From: Ryuthela nishihirai
Lineage: Eukaryota; Arthropoda; Arachnida; Araneae; Heptathelidae
Reading direction: 5' to 3'
DNA length: 64,000 nucleotides
Assembly (NCBI GenBank): GCA_038380435.1
Contig: JAWZYU010000005.1
Coordinates: 35,300,001-35,364,000 of the forward strand
The notes beneath the pieces are model-generated. The model was not told the origin of the DNA. It saw only the letters and a list, made by a program, of their open reading frames with translations, and ran no database searches. The position numbers were made by a program, and so were the translations under genes. Positions 55,250 to 64,000 of this stretch are shown one piece after another; within the stretch, counting starts at the first letter, position 1; the number at the start of each line of letters is the position of its first letter.

Positions 55250-55973
55250 GTTGGGTTGTTTTACCTCTGAGCGGCACTTTTTTGCACACCATGGGCTAAA
55301 TGGCCAGGTCACATGGACCCCGAAGTCTCAGAGAAGGTTGGGGGAGGGGACCCACTGGAACAGCGGTTGGGAGACAGATGGTAGCCTCCCGTCAAGGCCA
55401 TCCAGCGTGTTCTTTAACGTGCATAGGGTATGGATCTCCCGCACACGGAGCCACGGCTTAACGTCCCATCCGACGGACGGCGGCCTTTCAAAGTCCATCG
55501 GTGTCCCCTACTGACCGTGGGCAGGGCGGGGAATTTTGCGGAGATAAATCTCAACGCTGACCCAGCTGGGACTCGAACCTGGGTTGGGTTGGGTTGTTTT
55601 ACCTCTGAGCGGCACTTTTTTGCACACCATGGGCTAAATGGCCAGGTCACATGGACCCCGAAGACTCAGAGAAGGTTGGGGGAGGTGACTCATTGAAACA
55701 GCTATTGGGAGACAGATGGTAGCTTCCCGTCAAGGCCATCCAGCGTGTTCTTTAACGTGCACAGGGTATGGCTCTCCCGCACACGGAGCCACGGCTTAAC
55801 GTCCCATCCGACGGACGGCGGCCTTTCCAAGCCCATCGGTGTCACCTACTGACCGTGGGCAGGGAGGGGAAATTTTGCGGAGATAAATCTCAACGCTGAC
55901 CCAGCTGGGACTCGAACCTGGGAACTACAGATTGCGAGCCTGGCGCGCTACCGACTGAGCCACCCCCGCCCCT
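55250..55973 (-). mobile_element. SINE A 1.9-mer inside one TSD pair
   Basis: Minus strand. A full SINE A (about 55584-55973) is joined at its 3' tail to a second copy (55250-55583) that starts at the B box. A single perfect duplication, ATATACATCA, flanks the whole unit (55240-55249 and 55974-55983), so both parts arrived in one event or the second copied across a template jump. Confidence 0.92.
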
Positions 55974-56046
55974 ATATACATCACTAATTTACTAAAACAA
56001 ATCATTTGGATGTAGATATTTCTCAGTATTTGAAGCTCTTTTGAGG

Positions 56047-56325
56047 TGGGCAAGGGTTGGTTCAGTCGGCAGGGTGCCAGACTCGTAATCTGTAGTTTCC
56101 AGGTTCGAGTCACAACTGCACGAGCGTTCAGATTTATCTCCGCTAACTCCCATCCTGCTCTAGGTAAGGAAGGGGACACCGTTGAGCGTAGAAAGACCGC
56201 CGTCCATCGGATGGGACGTTAAATCATGGTCGTGTGTAGGAGAACAATATGCACGTTAAAGAACAAGAAGGATGGTCTTGACGGGAGGCTACCATCTGTT
56301 TCCTAATAGCTGTTCAGTAGATTCC
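56047..56325 (+). mobile_element. SINE A, old copy truncated at its 3' end
   Basis: Plus strand. The head GGTTGGTTCAGTCGGCAGGG and B box AGGTTCGAGTCACAACTG are recognisable; the element stops near CTAATAGCTGTTCAGT. It overlaps the last codons of the unidentified minus-strand frame described separately. Confidence 0.8.
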
Positions 56326-57098
56326 AATCTTTCAAGGTACCAATCTTTCCAGGTAAAATTTTGAGTGTCGAACATGCCAGAGAGCAGAGGGTCGTTTGAT
56401 TGGTCACAGGAGGTAAATGATGTAAGTGCATTCGTAGCATGGACTCTAGTAAAAGTGGTCGCAAATAGTGAAGCTTTTTCGCAATTGAAGTGACAATTAA
56501 ACCATCGTAGTTTTTCAAAGGAAGGATAACTCGTGGATCTTTAAGTTTACCTCTTGCACCTTTATAAAACGAGGGGCGGGGGTGGCTCAGTCAGTAGCGC
56601 GCCAGGCTCGTAATCTGCAGTTCCCAGGTTCGAGTCCCAGCTGGGTCAGCGTTGAGATTTATCTCCGCAAAATTCTCCGCCCTGCCCACGGTCAGTTCAC
56701 GATGGGCTTGGAAAGGCCGCCGTCCGTCGGATGGGACGTTAAGCCGTGGGTCCGTGTGCGGGAGAGCCATACCCTGTGCACGTTAAAGAACACGCTGGAT
56801 GGCCTTGACGGGAGGCTACCATCTGTCTCCCAACAGCTGTTCCAGTGGGTCCCCTCCCCCAACCTTCTCTGAGCCTTCGGGGTCTATGTGACTTGGCCAT
56901 TTAGCCCATGGTGTGCAAAAAAGTGCCGCTCAGAGGTAAAACAACAACCTAACCTTTATAAAACGCATTTGGAATTTTGGTGTTGCAAAGCTGAAGAAGA
57001 TGCTCAGAAGAACATTCTTCTGACGCATATGAATGTGTCTTGGATGCTGCTTTATAATTTGCTTTATTAATAGAATTATTATCATTTCGAAGCACTCT
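56303..57098 (-). pseudogene. Unidentified reading frame split by a SINE A
   Basis: If the SINE A (56572-56951) and one copy of its 14-bp duplication are ignored, the minus strand reads without a stop from about 57098 (RVLRNDNNSINKANYKAASK) through LQLCNTKIPNAFYKG, ARGKLKDPRVILPLKNYDGL and LHYLRPLLLESMLRMHLHHL to a stop at 56303-56305, roughly 140 codons. The last few codons come from an older SINE. I do not recognise the family. It may be a fragment of a host gene, a processed pseudogene or an unknown mobile-element ORF. Confidence 0.45.
56572..56951 (+). mobile_element. SINE A copy with perfect 14-bp TSD
   Basis: Plus strand, full length with a short deletion around 56697. ACCTTTATAAAACG flanks it at 56558-56571 and 56952-56965. 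It interrupts the minus-strand reading frame described at 56303-57098. Confidence 0.95.
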
Positions 57099-57099
57099 C

Positions 57100-58700
57100 T
57101 AAGTTCGCAATTTAAGCTTGGCCAATTTTCGTAGATAGGGATTGGAGGACTTACTTTTCACAGAAATACGTGGAATCTTCCTTCGAAGCGAATACGAACT
57201 CTATGACTGATTGCACCATCGGGCGTCGCGTCAACTTGGATTCTCAATATCCTTGTTTGTGGCGACCCAGGACGAAGATTATAGTCAGGTTTTGGCGAGT
57301 GCTGGACTTTACTTCTATAGTACTGTTCAGCCGGGTGGATAGTGGTAAACGTTGATCTCACGATAGATGTAATGCAGTTTCTGAATGGCGAAGCATCTGG
57401 GTTTTGTCATTCATTACATTACCTGATTGCACCATCGATATACTTTAGGTTTATTTTCTACTTTTTAGGGCCCTATAGGAAGAGAAAAGGTTTTTTTTTA
57501 TTTTAATTTATATATATATATTTTGTTGTTGTCATTAAAAATACATACCTTCCAAAAGTTTTATATACGATTTATTATCAACGAACACATTTGTCCCCCT
57601 TTTGGAGTCACGTTTGAAGTAGACCACGACATTGGAGACATCAGAAGCTATAAGATACGACTCGTTAAAATCAATCCCCGCGAAAATCAGTCTCCCCCAC
57701 ATTTTATCAGGGGGATTATAGTGAATATTATATATATATAAATATAGATTATAGAGATTATCGGGAATTATAGTGGGGACGAAATTCGAAATAGTTTACG
57801 ACAGTCATTATGCGAGCTTTCATTTAACACTTAACTCGTAACTGTAGCCCCTCACGTTCCGGTGATATAGTAGAATGTCTTTCAGATTTACCATTTTTTA
57901 AGGGGAAAAAAGCACGGGAGTCAATATTTTTTTAATCTATATATCACTCCTCGCGTCACAAGCTTTCATTCGACACATAGCTCGTTTACTTTCTGCATTC
58001 GCGTTCAGATGTAGACAATCATTTTCACATTCCCCCCCCCCACTTTTTAAGAGAGAAAAAAGCACGAGGATCAATTTTTCGTAGCCTACAGCATTCCCGG
58101 CGTCAGAAGCTTTCATTCGACGTATAGCTGTTACTTTCGGCCTTCGCGTTCTGCACATATAGCTTAAGAATAGTTTTCACATTTTCCCTTTTTTATGGGG
58201 TAAGAAAACACGGAGGTCAATTTTTTATAGCATATGACACTCCCTGCGTCACAAGCTCTCATTTGGCACGCAAATCATTAAATTTCTCCATCGCGTTCGA
58301 AAGATATGGTGGAACATCGTTTTTGTCAAATCCGTAAACCAACCAACTGACAAATGTCAAAGCCAAAAGCAATAGGAACATAGGAAATAAAAAGGAGGTA
58401 TTTATCTCTTTTCCAAAAACAAGAATTTTGGAAAAAATTTCAAACCTGTGTTATTCAAAATTACACAGGTACGGAGAAAGAATAATATTTTAGTTTGAGG
58501 AGACTAGATCAATAGCAGCGAAGATTTATGGCACATTAAATTAGTAATCCTTCTAAGAAGTCCTCTATATGCGAATAGCAGAAAAATACTGTGCACACTA
58601 GGCGCTGAATGACGCATGATACGAAAACTAATAGATGGACTGCGATCAAGGAACAGTGGAACGAGTGAGGCACCATATCTCCGAAATCCGAAAAATTCGA
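57100..58700. other. No gene recognised
   Basis: Mixed composition. Between 57790 and 58290 a stretch seems weakly repetitive (AAAAAGCACGGGAGTCAATA near 57907, AAAAAGCACGAGGATCAATT near 58057, AAAACACGGAGGTCAATTTT near 58205; with GTCACAAGCTTTCATTCGAC-like text following each). This suggests three diverged units of about 150 bp. No coding motif. Confidence 0.45.
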
Positions 58701-59385
58701 TGTATCGTGTTACCCCCTGATTCCGAGTCCGTTGGTGGGGCGGGGGTGGCTCAATCGGTAATCCAATAAGGGTGGCCAGGCTCGTAATCTGCAGTCCCCA
58801 GGTTCGAGTCCCAGCTGGGTCAGCGTTGAGATTTATCTCCGCAAAATTCCCTGCCCTGCCCACGGTCAGTAGGGGACACCGATGGGTTTGGAAAGGCCGC
58901 CGTCCGTCGGATGGGACGTTAAGCCGTGGCCCCGTGTGTGGGAGAGTCATACCCTGTGCACGTTAAAGAACACGCTGGATGGCCTTGACGGGAGGCTACC
59001 ATCTGTCTTCCAACAGCTGTTCCAGTGGGTCCCCTCCCCCAACCTTCTCTGAGACTTCGGGGTCCATGGCTTCTTCGGGGTCCATCATGGCTTCTTCGGG
59101 GTCCATGGCCATTTAGCCCATGGTGTGCAAAAAAGTGCCGCTCAGAGGTAAAACAACCCAACCCGAGTCCGTTGGATAGATTGTGGCGAGCCTCTTAAGT
59201 GTCCTCCTCGCTCACGTGACCTGCCCTTCGATTTCTTTCTGTGGGGTATTATCAAACACCCAATTTATCATCCTACACTACCACATCAATCTATCCATCA
59301 ATGGACTGAAGGAGGGGATAATTATCACTGTCGCTAAAGTAACTTTTCCTATGCTCCACAGACTTTGGAAGAAAATTCTTGATAT
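58700..59385 (+). pseudogene. IS630/Tc1-superfamily transposase C-terminal remnant, twice interrupted
   Basis: After a SINE A, the plus strand reads RWIDCGEPLKCPPRSRDLPF followed by DFFLWGIIKHPIYHP (59168 on). This corresponds to the WPPRSPDLxPxDFFLWG box with the third catalytic region of this DDE family. It then continues in another frame as LKEGIIITVAKVTFPMLHRL (59303 on), the C-terminal tail. The remnant is cut at its right end by the Tc1-like element at 59387 and at its left by the SINE A. Confidence 0.72.
58736..59163 (+). mobile_element. SINE A copy with perfect 12-bp TSD and internal mini-repeat
   Basis: Plus strand. CGAGTCCGTTGG flanks it at 58724-58735 and 59164-59175. The head carries an extra piece (AATCCAATAAGGGTGG). 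In the 3' part, CTTCGGGGTCCAT occurs three times (59055-59105), a local slippage expansion. Confidence 0.94.
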
Positions 59386-59386
59386 A

Positions 59387-60816
59387 CACTGGCGGAAATT
59401 GAAAAAAGAACACCATTAACAACTGAAGCGTAATCTATGAGATTTATTTAGTAGAAACAATTTGTTGAGAAAGGACAGTGATCACACCTGTGAAGTGATT
59501 AAATGCTTATTTTACCTTTTAATGAATATTGCATTTTACAGAAGGCACGTTTTACGTAATAAGGTGTTGAACCTCCTCGAGAAGCAATGCAAGCTTCCAA
59601 TCTGGAATTCAGTCGGTCCTACAAATGCTGGATATCATGCTGGGGGATATCATTTAATACGCTTTCAACTTGAACGTGTAATTCAGCGATGGTCGTTGCC
59701 TGCCGTGGTCAGCGGAAGCTTTGTCTAATCCAGTCTCAGACATGCTCGATTGGAGACAAGTCCGAGAGCGTGCTGGCCAAGGGAGTTGGTGCACTGCCTG
59801 AAGAGCATGTTGAGTTGCCCGGACAGAGTGTGGGCGGGCGTTATCATGCTGGAATATCGCATTTGGGATTACACTCAAATATAGCAGGACTCAAATATGT
59901 ACGATGTCGCTGACGTACGTATTGCTATTCAGTGTACTCTGTACAAACACCAGACATACGAGAGTGATAGCTAATCGCTCCCCACACCATGATGACCGGC
60001 GTGGGTCCTGTGTGTCGCTGGCGGATGCACGATGGAAGAAGCTGCTCATCTTGTCGCCTTCGGATGCGTAAACGACCATCAGACGCTCCTAAGCAGAATC
60101 GGCTTTCATCACTGAAAACCACAGACTGCCATTCTTCCCTCCAATGAACTCGTTCTCAACACCACTGCAAACATGCTCGACAGTGACGAGGTGACAGTGG
60201 TAACTGTGCCAGCGGCATGTGTGCCTATAGTCCTTCTTCCAAAAGACGATTGTTATCGTTCTTGTAGACACCTTTGGTGCGACAGAGGATCGAATTTGTG
60301 ACGCCGTAGTCGTCCGCTCTACCACCACCACCCTCCTGATACACCGATCCTCTCGTACGTCTATAACTCTGGGTTGCCTGGAAACACATTTGCGAGTAGG
60401 CGAATGCTCTTCTGACCATCAACACCACCATCGTACCACAGCCGATACCTCTCATCCAATGCGGTGTACAATTTGACTAAAAGACCAATCTGCTTCCCAA
60501 AGACCCACTATACGAACTCGCTCAAACTCCGCTAACTAAACAAATGTTGTGCACCTGTGTCGTCCAGGCATGGTAGCTTCTTCAAAGAGCACTGAACAAC
60601 ACGACACAAGACGAATAACTTCTTTCTTCACGCCCTAATCCTTAAATACGCGCTGCGTACATTTGCTTGTTGTCGTCCTCAGTGATGTCATTATTTCATC
60701 CAATGACTGTCAATCTTGGATCACGGTTTCTGCTGCCTTTAATTATTAACATATTATAATATGACGATCCTAAAGGAACTCCTTCTGGGTGTTACTTTTT
60801 TCAATTTCCGCCAGTT
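59387..60816 (-). pseudogene. Tc1-like transposon (third family), transposase on minus strand
   Basis: The left CACTGGCGGAAATTGAAAAA and right TTTTTTCAATTTCCGCCAGT ends are inverted repeats; a TA precedes the left end. On the minus strand: VFSDESRFCLGASDGRLRIR with the first Asp (about 60060-60122), IFQHDNARPHSVRATQHALQ with the second Asp (59654-59878), and WPARS followed in a shifted frame by DLSPIEHV and a stop, the third acidic region (about 59745-59775). The N-terminal HTH part lies in broken frames up to 60455. The transposase is inactivated. Confidence 0.9.
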
Positions 60817-61089
60817 GTTATCTCTTCAGCCTAACATTTGTTTCCATTTCCTATAACAAATTGAGCAGTTATTAGAATTTGTAATCCCCACAAATGCTTT
60901 GCAATTCCCCCCCCCCCCTTTTTTTTTATTCCCCATCCTTGCTCTTTCGTTTGGTAAAAATCCTGGATATAAATACTCTGTATATCCAGTTCGTTCAAAA
61001 TGTAGCAAGCAAAGCATTGTGTGAGTGTCAACTGAGGGGTCTGTGATGAAACTGCATTCACGTTTCATCAGTTCTCATAAATAACTTAT

Positions 61090-61474
61090 GGGGCGGGAGT
61101 GGCTCAGTCGGTAGCGTGCCAGGCTCGTAATCTGTAGTTTCCAGGTTCGAGTCCCAGCTGGGTCAGCGTTGAGATTTATCTCCGCAAAATTCCCCGCCCT
61201 GCCCACGGTCAGTAAGGGACACCGATGGGCTTGGAAAGGCCGCCGTCCGTCGGATGGGACGTTAAGCCGTGTCCCCGTGTGTGGGAGAGTCATACCCTGT
61301 GCACGTTAAAGAACACGCTGGATGGCCTTGACGGGAGACTACCATCTGTCTCCCAACAGCTGTTCCAGTGGGTCCCCTCCCCCAACCTTCTCTGAGCCTT
61401 CGGGGTCCATGTGACCTGGCCATTTAGCCCATGGTGTGCAAAAAAGTGCCGCTCAGAGGTAAAACAACCCAACC
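61090..61474 (+). mobile_element. SINE A copy with perfect 14-bp TSD
   Basis: Plus strand, full length. CATAAATAACTTAT flanks it at 61076-61089 and 61475-61488. Confidence 0.96.
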
Positions 61475-61547
61475 CATAAATAACTTATCAATAATATTCA
61501 TTCAACTTATGATCTAGGTCAAACCCAAGATCATTGCAAGGATTTGT

Positions 61548-61752
61548 AGCTCTTAATGGCCGAGTGGTTAGCGCGCTTGGCTACTGATCTAAGGGACCTG
61601 GGTTCGAGCCCCGGGTAAGGCATGGCTGTTTGTGTCGTTTTTCTGCTGAGGGCCTACCATCCTCTCAGACCTTCTACTATTGCATATAAACTGACAGGTT
61701 CCTGTCAGACCTCTGTGGCAAGCAGCTGCTTGAGAGGGTATTTATTTTTTTA
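61548..61752 (+). mobile_element. SINE B copy 1 of a tandem pair
   Basis: Plus strand, full length, ending GAGAGGGTATTTATTTTTTTAG. A second copy follows directly. Confidence 0.95.
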
Positions 61753-61948
61753 GCCGTCCCGTGGACGAGTGGTTAGCGCGCTTGGCTACTGATCTACGGG
61801 ACCTGGGTTCGAGCCCCGGGTAAGGCATGGCTGTTTGTGTCGTTTTTCTGCTGAGGTCCTGCCATCCTCTCAGACCTTCTATTGTGGCATATAAACTGAC
61901 AGGCTCCTGTCAGACCTCTGTGGCAAGCAGCTGCTTGAGGGGGTAATT
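61753..61948 (+). mobile_element. SINE B copy 2 of a tandem pair
   Basis: Plus strand, the best-preserved head (CCGTCCCGTGGACGAGTGG, B box GGGTTCGAGCCCCGG). The junction with copy 1 has only the tail between them. It is close to a family reference copy. Confidence 0.95.
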
Positions 61949-62308
61949 ATTATTTTATTTATAAAACCAATCAGCAGTACACTGAATCTGGTTCATTTCT
62001 TCCAATTCTTTTGATCAAACGTTATCAGATGCGTAGCTGAACGATTTTCCCATTTCATGACTCATTTTTAATTATCCCATACACAATCGATAAGCAGTCA
62101 GAGACTGTGGATACGTACCCAGATTGTATAATTTATTTTCCAAATTGAACCATCCAGATGGCGCAATTTTCTTCGTCATCTAGAAAGAAACAACTAATGC
62201 ATCTAGCACTTGAAACCAATGCTGACAAAGCCCTTATTAACTTTTATTCCGTTCAACAAAAGAAAAAACGTTAAGCAGTTCTCCATGCACATGAGAAAAA
62301 AAAATAAA

Positions 62309-62462
62309 ATAAATACCCCCTCAAGCAGCTGCTTGCCACAGAGGTCTGACAGGAGCCCGTCAGTTCATATGCCATAGTAGAAGGTCTGTGAGGATGGCAG
62401 GACCTCAGCAGAAAAACGAGACATACATCCATGCCTTACCCAGGGCTCGAACCCAGGTCCCT
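62309..62462 (-). mobile_element. SINE B, truncated in the head, abutting SINE A tail
   Basis: Minus strand, well preserved from the tail to CCCAGGTCC, where it stops. About 10 bases further right a SINE A tail begins on the plus strand. Confidence 0.9.
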
Positions 62463-62472
62463 AACCATTCTC

Positions 62473-62565
62473 TAAACCCTTAGTGTCCTTGTGACCTGGC
62501 TATTTAGCCCATTGTGTACAAAAAAAATACCGCTCAGAGGTAAACAACCCAAACCACAACCACCT
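62473..62565 (+). mobile_element. SINE A 3' tail fragment
   Basis: GTCCTTGTGACCTGGCTATT, TAGCCCATTGTGTACAAAAA and CCGCTCAGAGGTAAACAACC match the last 90 bases of SINE A. It abuts a truncated SINE B in opposite orientation. Confidence 0.85.
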
Positions 62566-62569
62566 CTTT

Positions 62570-63745
62570 TTAACACAATGAACTGTTAAAAAGAGCCTTC
62601 AGATCAATTATGAAATTATCTGGCACGATATATATTTATTGAAGGCCAATTTTTTTTTCTTACAATAACAACAGAAAAAAAGAACTTCAACCATCATAAG
62701 CTACATCTGTTTTCAAAATAGCAATAACCACAAACAGAATGATCCCGTTCATAGAATACGAACGGTATGTGCATCTTCCCCCCATCCGTGTGTGTCGCTC
62801 GTTTCTCCGCGTAGTCGAAACCGAGGAGGAGGACGCGATGACACAGACATCAGACAAGTGCTTTAGCGAGCACGCTTCACAGATTACAGCGCCCCTCCTA
62901 GGGGAGGTCAAACAGATTGTGTCTAATGTCGTCATCTCTGTCGCCCGCTGTTGTCTTGGAGACGGCCTTTCATATGGAAATGAGCTGTTCGTGCTCTGAG
63001 GCTGATGACTTCGTGAGGAACTGTGTCGTAGGGAGTTCATGCTGTTGAAGCTGGCAACTAGGAAACGTTACTGGCTAGAAAGACTCGTGTGTGAATAGAC
63101 AATGTTTTCAAATCCTTGTTTCAAGGCAAGATAATAAAATAATAATATGACTATTGGATTATCAATAATATGAGGATGCAGTTTAAAGAAGTTTATGATT
63201 AATAATCTGCGGAAAACATACTTAAAATTCATACTTTGAGTATGCCAAGTTATATCTTATAGCTATGTAATTAAAACTTGGATGGAATAGTGATCGTTGA
63301 TTGCAATTGTAGCGACAAAAATCGTCTTTTTTTATGCACTTTTTGTACTTTATTCTAATTGAATATTGATATTTAAGGAAAACATTTGAAGAGTTTTTGT
63401 GCATGTAGCAGCTTAAAAATTCTAACCAGAATTATTATAACGATGGATTAATAATGCCTGATTACAATACGATTAACATAGGGCAAATAAAAAAAGTTTT
63501 GCTATTTACAATAGTATGTGATGAGATGAAAAAAGTTAATATCTCCATTTGTTTTCCAATGTTAAATTTTATCATCTTATGTTTTGTCCTTTCTGTGAAG
63601 CGATATCATCAACAAAACTGGTCGAGGGCAGCAGAAAAAACGGTAACCGCTGGTTGTGCACTACTGATCTGTACTGATACAATCAGGTTAATCATTGCTA
63701 CAAATGGTATATCAGTATTTACCTGACATGCGGAGAATGTGTCTC
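62570..63745. other. No gene recognised; CpG-rich part 62720-63010
   Basis: The part 62720-63010 is CpG-rich, with overlapping open frames on both strands (62687-63040 minus, 62739-62999 plus) that lack motifs. The rest is AT-rich. No start, splice or TATA evidence was seen. Confidence 0.35.
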
Positions 63746-63746
63746 A

Positions 63747-64000
63747 AAGAAGGGTGTCTCAAAAATATAGGTACAAACTTTTAGGGGAGGTAGATAACAT
63801 CTAAAGGAATGAGAATTGCATAGGAACCCATAACCGGAAACGTCACCGTAAGTCAATAGGCTGCGCTGTTCATCAGTTGCGCTAGAGGGGAAATTTAGGA
63901 TTTCCTCATTCGAGCTGTAGTCGGTTTACGAAGAGCATGCAAAGGTATTCGAACAGGGAGTTGGCAGACATGCACTTAATGTATGGAATAGCTGAGGGCA
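63747..64000 (+). mobile_element. 5' end of an IS630-type transposon, cut by window edge
   Basis: It begins near GGGTGTCTCAAAAATATAGG + TACAAACTTTTAGGGG, a typical terminal sequence, followed about 190 bases later by the transposase start. The other end lies outside the window. The exact left boundary is inferred. Confidence 0.55.
63937..64000 (+). CDS. Transposase N-terminus (DUF4817-type HTH), partial
   Basis: The ATG at 63937 opens MQRYSNRELADMHLMYGIAE and runs to the window edge. This matches the start of a widespread arthropod transposase family with an N-terminal helix-turn-helix (DUF4817) and a C-terminal DDE domain; the usual start is M-x-RYS-x-x-E-x-ADMH-x-x-YG. The enzyme would bind its terminal repeats and move the element. 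21 codons are visible, and the gene continues to the right. It is probably the same superfamily as the remnants at 51120 and 58700. Confidence 0.65.
   Translation, partial: MQRYSNRELADMHLMYGIAEG

Overview
This window looks like a repeat-dominated stretch of an animal (metazoan) nuclear genome. It is AT-rich, with no operon-like gene packing and no host gene that I can recognise. It is densely filled with tRNA-derived SINEs, decayed non-LTR retrotransposons, Tc1/IS630-type DNA transposons and short inverted-repeat elements. The mix (Jockey-like, RTE-like and CR1-like LINEs, Tc1 and hAT derivatives) suggests an arthropod, possibly a chelicerate, but nothing here proves the taxon.

Two SINE families give the window its texture. 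SINE A (about 380-400 bp, about 26 copies or fragments) has an elongator-tRNA-Met-like head, a conserved body and a tail ending in CAACCC-type repeats; many copies have 10-14 bp target-site duplications. SINE B (about 190-200 bp, about 15 copies) has a different tRNA-like head and a 3' part with two perfect palindromes, ending in a TATTTATTT-type tail.

Layout. 3.2-7.9 kb: a broken CR1-like LINE on the minus strand (ORF1 with zinc finger, coiled coil and FP-like C-terminus, then endonuclease and reverse transcriptase). 13.9-16.1 kb: a 123-bp inverted repeat pair. 16.5-17.7 kb: minus-strand Ty3/Gypsy pol remnants. 20.9-21.3 kb: an unusual decayed array with a near-exact 19-nt period. 21.5-22.4 kb: RTE 3' fragments. 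23.0-26.2 kb: a minus-strand Jockey-like LINE carrying a 78-bp palindromic MITE. 26.3-28.7 kb: two Tc1-like elements. 29.3-32.4 kb: a plus-strand RTE-like LINE with a stop codon at its YADD box. 33.1-36.6 kb: MITEs, a foldback element, a minisatellite and a deleted Tc1. 37.1-38.5 kb: ancient diverged tandem repeats. 41.9-46.5 kb: palindromic MITE, foldback elements with tRNA-like arms, and an hAT MITE. 47.2-49.5 kb: a retroelement bounded by a 13-bp duplication that carries only a CCHC gag-like ORF1 and no reverse transcriptase. 50.3-53.8 kb: two more hAT MITEs. 55.2-56.0 kb: a SINE A 1.9-mer inside one duplication pair. 56.3-57.1 kb: an unidentified reading frame split by a SINE. 58.7-60.8 kb: an IS630-type transposase remnant interrupted by a SINE and by a Tc1-like element. 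63.75-64 kb: the 5' end of another IS630-type transposon running off the window.

The genes do not act together as a system. The story is layered insertion, where the SINEs and MITEs are probably mobilised by LINEs and transposases like those nearby. The most unusual items are the ORF1-only retroelement, the 19-nt array, the head-to-head tRNA-like foldbacks, the SINE template-jump dimer and the 78-bp two-TIR MITE near its likely autonomous parent.
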